A stretch of 64,000 nt of DNA, taken from NCBI GenBank assembly GCA_016278615.1, contig JADQBM010000003.1:1-64000 (forward strand). Reading direction: 5' to 3'. The notes beneath the pieces were generated by a model. It worked only from the letters and a program-made list of their open reading frames with translations. It was not told the DNA's origin and did no database searches. The position numbers were made by a program, and so were the translations under genes. Each line of letters begins with the position of its first letter. Position 1 is the stretch's first letter. This DNA comes from Clostridia bacterium. GTDB lineage: Bacteria; Bacillota; Clostridia; Peptostreptococcales; JAAYPU01. This document shows positions 56,804 through 64,000 of this stretch, piece after piece.

Positions 56804-58173
56804 TGGGCTTGGGGAGAGCCAGCGCCATGCATGGATTCTGTTCTGTAACCAACTGCGCCAGTTCCCAAAGTTAAGTTTTCAATGAGTCTCATGATTCTCA
56901 TTCTATACTCTGTTGGGACGGAAGAGACGCCACGGAGATATTTTTCTATATAATGTCCGATTTCAGGGCTTCTATAGTCTTTTTCGGAGGGTTGGGTTAC
57001 CATGATGCCCCCTGCAATATCTTCGGCTAAGCGTGCAATTTCGTAAGGAAACCGTGTCACATTTTGCTTGCAAACATTTGCCAACATCATGTCAATTAAA
57101 TAAGCGCCTGAATCAGTGGGAAATCCTTCATAAGAGCAGGCAAGAGCAGATGAATAGATGGTTTCATTTAAATGAGTCATTTCAATCAATTTATCTTTAA
57201 TATGGGAAGCTTTTGAAACGCCATTATACTCTGCTGCCAATGCAGATGCTCCAATTAGAACATCCCCAACACCTACTTTACAGGCATAACTGGGTCTATG
57301 GTGTCCTGCAAATCTTTCAACTAACATTCCAACAAACTCTGTTTCTCCATCTAAAAAAATTCTTTCGTTAGGTACAAAAACATTATCAAAGACCACAAGA
57401 GCTTCATGACCACCGTAGGTGCTATTACCTACGTCCATATCTGAATCTTCAAGCTTTCGAGTATCACAAGATTGGCGTCCGTAAATAATAACAATACCTT
57501 CAGTATCTGTAGGGACTGAAAAGCTAATAGCATAATCCTTGTCTTCTGGTTCCATGGATATGGTTGGCATGACTAAAATCTCATGAGAATTTACAACTCC
57601 GGTTTGATGAGCCTTGCACCCTCTTACGACAATGCCATCTGTGCGTCTTTCTACAACTCTTAAATACATGTCGGGGTCTTCTTGCTGGCTCGGAGATAGA
57701 GCGCGGTTCCCCTTAGTATCTGTCAAGGCGCCATCTGTAACGAGATCTTCTTCTTGAACATATTCTAAAAATTTTAATAGGCGTTGGTGGTATTTTGTAT
57801 CATATTTTTGGTCAATTTCGAAAGAAGTGCTATAGACTGCATTTAACGCATCTTGGCCGACGCATCTTTGAAAGCAACAAGCACTTTTTTGGCCTAAGAG
57901 ACGTTGTCTTTTTACCTTTTTAACTAAGTCTTCTGTATTTTGAAAGATATGATTATAGCGGTTAATTCTTTTAGAAGTCACGTGAGAAATTGCTGTTGTT
58001 AAATCCATGTGTTCGGGATCTAAAGCTAAATCGTAAGTGAGGGCAACGGCATTCATAGAAGGCCGTATCATAGGATGGTCTACTGGATTATCAATTTTTT
58101 CTCCAAACATATAGATCAATAGGTTATGTTTTCTTAAGGAATCAATGTATTCTTTTCCAGTCTTTAGAGCCAT
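56779..58173 (-). CDS. abfD: 4-hydroxybutyryl-CoA dehydratase / vinylacetyl-CoA isomerase family protein, C-terminally truncated
   Basis: 'SACCFQRCVGQDALNAVY', 'GHHRPSYACKVGVGDVLIGA', 'TESMHGAGSPQAQ' then abrupt foreign tail ISWSLLA*. Confidence 0.87.
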   Translation of the reverse strand: MALKTGKEYIDSLRKHNLLIYMFGEKIDNPVDHPMIRPSMNAVALTYDLALDPEHMDLTTAISHVTSKRINRYNHIFQNTEDLVKKVKRQRLLGQKSACCFQRCVGQDALNAVYSTSFEIDQKYDTKYHQRLLKFLEYVQEEDLVTDGALTDTKGNRALSPSQQEDPDMYLRVVERRTDGIVVRGCKAHQTGVVNSHEILVMPTISMEPEDKDYAISFSVPTDTEGIVIIYGRQSCDTRKLEDSDMDVGNSTYGGHEALVVFDNVFVPNERIFLDGETEFVGMLVERFAGHHRPSYACKVGVGDVLIGASALAAEYNGVSKASHIKDKLIEMTHLNETIYSSALACSYEGFPTDSGAYLIDMMLANVCKQNVTRFPYEIARLAEDIAGGIMVTQPSEKDYRSPEIGHYIEKYLRGVSSVPTEYRMRIMRLIENLTLGTGAVGYRTESMHGAGSPQAQISWSLLA

Positions 58174-58301
58174 GTGAAATCCTCCTCGTTTTTTTACTCA
58201 TATAATATATACACTTAATATAAGCATTTGAATCATCGGATTTATATTAACCTCTCACTAAAGTCTATATTTTCACATCAAAAAAACAAACTCTCTTACC
58301 T

Positions 58302-59216
58302 TTATCGGTTTTTTTCTAATACTTGGATTTGATTATAAAGCATCTTATTGATTGGAACTTGAATTCCGTATTTTTCCCCTAATTTTATGACACTTCCTGC
58401 AAAAATTTCGACCTCAGTTTTTCTTCTCGCTTCCATGTCTTGAAGCATGGAGGTTTTTCCCTGAGGTGAGAGCTTGTGCAATGTAGTCATTATTCTATCA
58501 AGATCTTGAGAAGTTAGGTTGACACCAGCCATTTTTGATAGTGTGATGACTTCTTCTGATGCCATTAGAACCAGTTCCATGGCTTCCTGGGAGGTTTGAA
58601 AAACACCATAAGGTGCGCCTAGAACCGTGGAAACCTGATTGATTCCCACATTGAGCATAAACTTCCACCACTGTTCTCTTACTATATTTTCAGGAATTTC
58701 ATAGGGAATCTGTGATCTTTCAAACAACTCCTTTACTGCAAGAACTTCAGATGAGTTATTATTGATTGGGTCACCCAATACAATTTTACCTATATGTGTA
58801 TAGGTTACTTGTGTTTCATTTCGTATGGCATCCTGACCAACACAAAAAGCATAAAGGATTTTATTTTCAGTAAACTCTTTCTCCAAGATTTGCTCGCTTT
58901 CAATACCATTTAGTAAAGACATCAAAATCGTATGTTTCCCTACATAATTCTTTAAATCTTTTATTGCTCCTTTAAGTTGATGTTGTTTTACAGAAATAAT
59001 CATTAAATCAGCTGGTGCACCACTTTGCTCAGGAGTGATATAAGTAAAGTCATAACCCTTTTTATTTATACTGACAGGGTTTTTTGTATATCTTTTGATA
59101 CGTGCTTCATCAGCAATTACTTTCAATATCTTCGGATTCATATCATGAATCTTGCTGGCAAAAATACTGCCAATAGCTCCAATCCCTGAAAAATATACAT
59201 TTTTTATAGGATTCAT
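58302..59216 (-). CDS. ketopantoate reductase family (PanE/ApbA) protein
   Basis: 'VYFSGIGAIGSIFASKIHDMNP', 'ADLMIISVKQHQLKGAIKDL', 'EQWWKFMLNVGINQVSTVLGAPYG'. Confidence 0.9.
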   Translation of the reverse strand: MNPIKNVYFSGIGAIGSIFASKIHDMNPKILKVIADEARIKRYTKNPVSINKKGYDFTYITPEQSGAPADLMIISVKQHQLKGAIKDLKNYVGKHTILMSLLNGIESEQILEKEFTENKILYAFCVGQDAIRNETQVTYTHIGKIVLGDPINNNSSEVLAVKELFERSQIPYEIPENIVREQWWKFMLNVGINQVSTVLGAPYGVFQTSQEAMELVLMASEEVITLSKMAGVNLTSQDLDRIMTTLHKLSPQGKTSMLQDMEARRKTEVEIFAGSVIKLGEKYGIQVPINKMLYNQIQVLEKNR

Positions 59217-59384
59217 TAAATCACTCCCTAAAGAAAAAATAGTTATCTGAATTGTGTCCCTTAAGTGTAATATTTATTTGAAATATTTTATCAGTTATAT
59301 GTCCAAAGTGCAACGTAACCTTTGGAAAACACTGGATGACAAAATTTCAATTTACATTAGAATATAAAAGTAGTATGCAGTATA

Positions 59385-59901
59385 ATGATGAAAACAAATG
59401 AGATTTTAAAGAAGGATGTGTTGAAAATGAATGAGAAGAATAATGCGGTTATCGTTTATTTCTCAAAGGATGGAAATACAAGGAAAGGGGCTAAGATTTT
59501 AGGGGAACGATTAGATGCCAAGTTGATTGAACTTAAAGAGGCGAAAAAAGGGAATGTACTACAAGCAGTTTTTAAGAAAGTTCATCGCTAATGAATGAAC
59601 CATGGAACGAAACAGAAGAAAAGAATGTCTATTTAATGTTCCGATTTGGGCGAGCAATGGTGCACCCGCAATGAATGCATTTTTGGAAAAAGCTGATTTT
59701 ACTGACAAAGGGGTTACAATTATTACTTTTCAACAATTTGTAGATATAAAAAATAGCCCAAAGGTGCATAAACATATTGGTAATATTGCAAGGAATTAAA
59801 ATGGGACCATTCATCAATGCTATGCTTTAATTGGCGGTAAAATGGGACATTTTGCAGGTGAGGAAAGTATTAGAGAACAAATAGATAAGATCATCCTTTG
59901 A
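59385..59901 (+). pseudogene. degraded flavodoxin gene
   Basis: 'NAVIVYFSKDGNTRKGAKILGERLDAKLIELKEAKKG' then frameshifts; later pieces 'NVYLMF' / 'PIWASNGAPAMNAFLEKADFTDKGVTIITF' / 'IGGKMGHFAGEESIREQIDKIIL*' in different frames. Confidence 0.85.
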
Positions 59902-60041
59902 ATTATTGTATAAAAATGTCCTGGAAAAATTGTATACTATGTTGAGCAGGACGACACAATGGACACCTAAAAATTTTGCTATAATATAACACTGTTGGTT
60001 CGGGTTCAATGAATGAGCCCCTACAGAAGGCATGGGAAAAT

Positions 60042-60935
60042 ATGATAAAAACAAAAAGACTCATTATCTTGATAAGCTGTATATTTATTCTCTCGTCTTG
60101 CACATCCAATCCAACTAGGCAAAATCAAGATGAAGAGAAAACTGAATTAGAATTTGATGTGAACCATAATGATGAATTGATTGATGAGAAAGGAAACACC
60201 CTCCAAGAAAGAATAAAAGTGCCAGAGGGCTTTGAGAGGATAGAGGTTAACCAGAATTCATATGAGGCCTACCTGCGGAATTTATCATTAAAGCCTCATG
60301 GTTCCAAGGTAAAGCTTTACAATGGTGAAGGTAAAAATCTAGATGTCTATGTTGCAGTAATAGACATAGATGTAGGAGATAGAGATTTGCAACAATGTGC
60401 CGATGCAGTCATAAGGTTAAGAGCTGAGTATTTATATCGGCAGGGTTTATATGACCAAATTCATTTTAATTTTACAAATGGCTTTACAGCTTATTATTCT
60501 AAATGGATGCAAGGAAATAGAATAGCTGTGAAAGGTAATGATGCCTATTGGTATAAAGCAACTGGGTATTCTAATGAATACAGCAGCTTCAGAAAATATC
60601 TGGATATGGTTTTTGCCTATGCAGGAACCCTTTCTCTTTCAGAGGAATTGGAAAATATCCCTGTTGAAGATATGAAAATTGGAGATGTTTTTTTGAAAGG
60701 TGGTAGCCCAGGGCATGCCGTTATCATTGTTGACATGGCAGAGAATATATCAACAGGGGAGAAGCTTTTTATGATGGCGCAAAGTAATATGCCAGCGCAA
60801 GACATCCATATCTTCAAGAATCTTACAGATAAAGGATTGAGTCCATGGTATTCGGTAAATTTCCAAGGAACCCTTATTACCCCCGAATGGGATTTCAAAA
60901 AAGATCAGTTGGTGCGATTTAATGAATCCTTTTAA
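60042..60935 (+). CDS. DUF4846-like lipoprotein
   Basis: Lipobox 'FILSSCTS'; 'GFTAYYSKWMQGNRI...GDVFLKGGSPGHAVIIVDMA'. Confidence 0.78.
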   Translation: MIKTKRLIILISCIFILSSCTSNPTRQNQDEEKTELEFDVNHNDELIDEKGNTLQERIKVPEGFERIEVNQNSYEAYLRNLSLKPHGSKVKLYNGEGKNLDVYVAVIDIDVGDRDLQQCADAVIRLRAEYLYRQGLYDQIHFNFTNGFTAYYSKWMQGNRIAVKGNDAYWYKATGYSNEYSSFRKYLDMVFAYAGTLSLSEELENIPVEDMKIGDVFLKGGSPGHAVIIVDMAENISTGEKLFMMAQSNMPAQDIHIFKNLTDKGLSPWYSVNFQGTLITPEWDFKKDQLVRFNESF

Positions 60936-61099
60936 GAAGAAAAATTGGTAGAATGATAATAAGTTGCCAAATTATGTAAAATGTGATAATCTATAATAGA
61001 TTTGCGGCTTAAGTTAAATAAATTATTTCTTGTTTTATGATATGCATAAAAATCATTGCATATATATTAATGACCTAAGGTATAAAACGAGGTATATTT

Positions 61100-61579
61100 A
61101 TGAAATTCAATACGATAGAAAAAGAATGTAGCAATTGTTCATGTGTCGTAGCAGATATGCCAGGAAAATTTGCACATTTAGGATTTAGAGCATTTTACGT
61201 AGTTATAGCATATTTTGTATTAGGGTATTTTAGAAATGATGGATTTTTTACTTCTATGTTTTTATTTGCTCTTCCATTAGGCTTAGATTACTTAAGCTTT
61301 ACTCCGAGAACAAAGATAAGAAGAATAATCCGAAATATAGCTTTAATTCTAAATGTTTTTTGGATTATTATTGGAATCTTAGGTTTGATGGGAATAATAT
61401 ATATTATAAAAGAAGAAAATGGTAATATATTTATATCATTAGCAGATGCTTATTTAGTTGGTACTCAAATAAGGTTGCAATTGAGCACCTTGTTTATCGC
61501 TATGATTTCCAGTGTTGTATTTGCTATTATGGATGTATTTGTATATCAGTACCCGGCAGAAAAGGTTTTTATCACTTAG
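61100..61579 (+). CDS. hypothetical membrane protein
   Basis: 159-aa ORF with four hydrophobic segments and an N-terminal Cys pair. Confidence 0.6.
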   Translation: MKFNTIEKECSNCSCVVADMPGKFAHLGFRAFYVVIAYFVLGYFRNDGFFTSMFLFALPLGLDYLSFTPRTKIRRIIRNIALILNVFWIIIGILGLMGIIYIIKEENGNIFISLADAYLVGTQIRLQLSTLFIAMISSVVFAIMDVFVYQYPAEKVFIT

Positions 61580-61584
61580 AAAGG

Positions 61585-61947
61585 ATGGAAAAAATGAGCC
61601 GCTTAAACATAATATTACTATTTGCTATTTATTTAAGTATTGTAATAGGGATCTTTGTTAAGATTAGGTGCATTTACAATAGAAATATTAAACTTAGCAA
61701 TTTAATAATCGTACCTCTAATCGTATTTTTTGCGAATATTATGGTTGCATTTAATATAACTCAAAAACAGAAAACGGCTAAATCATTTATTAAATCAATC
61801 TGCATTGGATTTAGATATTTTCCTGTGTTAGTTTCAGCCGGAGCCTATCAATTATCATATAATAAGAGATATAAGCCTAAAAATAAAAGTATAAAGCGTG
61901 TATTCGACTGTTCTAAAAAGGAAATTATTTCTTTGAATTGCTGTTAA
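61585..61947 (+). CDS. hypothetical protein
   Basis: 120-aa ORF immediately downstream, two TMs; start may be the ATG at 61594. Confidence 0.5.
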   Translation: MEKMSRLNIILLFAIYLSIVIGIFVKIRCIYNRNIKLSNLIIVPLIVFFANIMVAFNITQKQKTAKSFIKSICIGFRYFPVLVSAGAYQLSYNKRYKPKNKSIKRVFDCSKKEIISLNCC

Positions 61948-61959
61948 GCAATCAAAAAT

Positions 61960-61986
61960 TCAAGCTGTATATTTTGTATGCAGCTT
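61960..61986. terminator. intrinsic terminator between convergent genes
   Basis: AAGCTGtatattttgtatgCAGCTTTT. Confidence 0.6.
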
Positions 61987-61989
61987 TTC

Positions 61990-63195
61990 CTACTTTTTGC
62001 CAAAAGGTCCCTTAGTTTTTCGTCGACGTTTAGAACGGGGCTTGCCCGAATTATTGAGTTTGAGTTTTTGATCAGTCGTGTCAGAATCTTCAGATACTGT
62101 GATTCGATTGATTTTCATTTCAATAAATACTTCGATGGCTTCAAGTCTTTTCTCATCCTTAGATGTTAAAATTGTATAAGCGACACCACCCTGTCCTGCG
62201 CGCCCTGTTCTACCTATTCTATGGACATAGCTTTCGGGCTCGTCGGGGAGATTGTAGTTAAATACATGAGTAACGCCCTCCACATCAAGTCCTCTTGCGG
62301 CCACATCCGTTGCAACCAAGAACTTGATTTTATTGTTTCTGAAGGCAGTCATAACAAACTCTCGCTTGGCTTGCGTTAAGGCGCCATGAAGTTCTTCTAC
62401 GTTAAAACCAGATGCGAGCATTAGTTCATAGAGGGTATGTGTACCCATTCGGCTTCTGCAGAAAATAATCGCTTTATTGGGATAGTTTTGTTTCAGGACC
62501 TTAAGGAAATCATCGTATTTTCTCCTATTAGATGTTTCAACAACAAATTGAGTGATGTTTGTTAGGGTAACCTGTTCTTTTGGTGCTCTTACATGTTGGG
62601 GGTCAATTAAATGCTTTTTTGAAAACGTGTTCACTACATGACTTATGGTTGCGGAAAAGCATAGAGTTTGTCTGCTTCTTGGCAATTGACTCAATATATC
62701 ATCTACTTCTACTTTGAAGCCAATATGAAACATTTGGTCTGCTTCATCCACTACCAGTGTTTTTAGTTCATTAAAGTTAATAGTACCGCGTTTTAAATGA
62801 TCCAAAATTCGCCCAGGTGTGCCAATGACCAGTTGGATGCTTCCTTTGAGTTTGTGAAGTTGTGCGTTGACATCTTGTCCTCCATATACTGAAAGAATAT
62901 TAATAGGGATTATTTCACTGAGCTCATTGGCTACATGAGTGATCTGGATGGCAAGTTCGCGAGTCGGGGTGATAACAAGACCTTGAATATGATTGTTTTC
63001 AATATCGATGTTTTGAAACAAGGGAAGCAAGAAAGCAAGTGTTTTGCCTGTTCCGGTCTGTGCTTCTGCAATTAAATCCTCTCCCGCAAGAACTAAAGGA
63101 ATACTCAAGGATTGAATGGGTGTAGGGGTGAATATGTCTTGGTTTTCTAAAGCGTATACCAGATCGCTATTAATGCCTAATTTATAAAATGACAT
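61990..63195 (-). CDS. DEAD-box ATP-dependent RNA helicase
   Basis: 'AEAQTGTGKTLAFLLP', 'VVDEADQMFHIGF', 'CFSATIS', 'HRIGRTGRAGQGG'. Confidence 0.96.
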   Translation of the reverse strand: MSFYKLGINSDLVYALENQDIFTPTPIQSLSIPLVLAGEDLIAEAQTGTGKTLAFLLPLFQNIDIENNHIQGLVITPTRELAIQITHVANELSEIIPINILSVYGGQDVNAQLHKLKGSIQLVIGTPGRILDHLKRGTINFNELKTLVVDEADQMFHIGFKVEVDDILSQLPRSRQTLCFSATISHVVNTFSKKHLIDPQHVRAPKEQVTLTNITQFVVETSNRRKYDDFLKVLKQNYPNKAIIFCRSRMGTHTLYELMLASGFNVEELHGALTQAKREFVMTAFRNNKIKFLVATDVAARGLDVEGVTHVFNYNLPDEPESYVHRIGRTGRAGQGGVAYTILTSKDEKRLEAIEVFIEMKINRITVSEDSDTTDQKLKLNNSGKPRSKRRRKTKGPFGKK

Positions 63196-63362
63196 GATTT
63201 TTTTCCTCTCGTTTATGTTGATTTTATTATTATATCTCAGAATTCTACCTTTACCCAAACATTAAATCATAATAAAACAATTTTTTTTATATTTAAGAGA
63301 AGGTAAGTGTGTGGATTATGATATTATGTAGTGTGAAAATAATGGAAAGGGTTGAATATTTA

Positions 63363-63923
63363 ATGAAAAATAAAGATTTCTTTTGTATGCGAAATGTCAT
63401 TATATCTTTTTTGCTTTTTATGTTCATGTATTATTTAATAAACAATTCTTCATTTGGATTGTCCAAACTTTTGGAGATTACAGGTGGACAAAGTATTTTG
63501 GATATGGAGATGATGAAAGGGTACTCGGTGGATAGGGCTTATGAGATTTTCGAGGCTCTTGGCGAAACCGGTAGAGCTTTTAATTTGAAATATATTATTC
63601 CTCTTGATTTTCCCTTTCCTTTAACTTATGGCTTATTTTACTTCATGACAATCACATTTCTTGTAAAAAAACAATTCGAAAAGATGAAAAAGCCATGGAT
63701 GTTTGGGCTTGTAGGTTTGTTGCCAGCTCTTTTTGATTGGTTAGAGAACATAATGGTTATTCAGCTTTTGCTAAATTATCCAGAGCGCCTTGAAGGAATT
63801 GTTAAAATGGCGAGTTTATTTACTCAGTTTAAAAGCTTTTTCATCATGGGTAGCATGATTCTCATTATTATGGGTTTGTTGGGCATGGTTTATAAAAAAT
63901 ATTTCTTGAAAAGCATCAGTTGA
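63363..63923 (+). CDS. hypothetical multi-pass membrane protein
   Basis: 204-aa hydrophobic ORF; start at MKNKDFF chosen. Confidence 0.65.
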   Translation: MKNKDFFCMRNVIISFLLFMFMYYLINNSSFGLSKLLEITGGQSILDMEMMKGYSVDRAYEIFEALGETGRAFNLKYIIPLDFPFPLTYGLFYFMTITFLVKKQFEKMKKPWMFGLVGLLPALFDWLENIMVIQLLLNYPERLEGIVKMASLFTQFKSFFIMGSMILIIMGLLGMVYKKYFLKSIS

Positions 63924-64000
63924 CTAAATAATCTGAAGTTGTTTTAAATAAATAATTATAATTTTTTTAGTATCGTGTAAAATAAATCTATAATTCGTAT

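Overview
The window reads as chromosomal DNA from an AT-rich, spore-forming Clostridia-like bacterium (spoIVA, CwlJ/GerQ-type spore genes, SepF/DivIVA cluster). It holds about 60 mostly housekeeping CDSs. Recognisable groups are ileS; a rubredoxin/flavodiiron/flavin-reductase O2/NO-detoxification set; rlmN; several radical-SAM enzymes; a BMP-type nucleoside ABC importer next to MTA phosphorylase; der-plsY-gpsA-spoIVA; the hlyD-like/ylmE/sepF/yggT/ylmH/divIVA/lspA/rluD/pyrR cluster; a GntR-ABC operon; an ABC-F ATPase; lipB-lipA; and a DEAD-box helicase. I see no CRISPR array, prophage, rRNA or intact transposase, and no convincing tRNA. The most unusual content is intergenic. (1) A dispersed family of two-armed inverted arrays is built from 7-bp (sometimes 6-bp) tandem words that differ between loci but usually match between the two arms of one locus, enclosing GATTTTGC...GCAAAATC-type core hairpins. 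(2) A roughly 340-bp array of small hairpins lies between the ABC-F gene and lipB, with stem-preserving sequence differences between units. (3) A REP-like repeat (GGGACACACC...GGAATGTCCC) is clustered at 4.25-4.9 kb, with another copy at 31.9 kb. Other observations are a deletion-like junction fusing the 3' end of a 4-hydroxybutyryl-CoA dehydratase gene to a headless beta-lactamase-family gene, a decayed flavodoxin gene, an apparently orphan beta-class DNA methyltransferase, and a short leader ORF with an ATGA overlap to the ABC-F start. All assignments come from reading the sequence and recalling family motifs; no database search was run.
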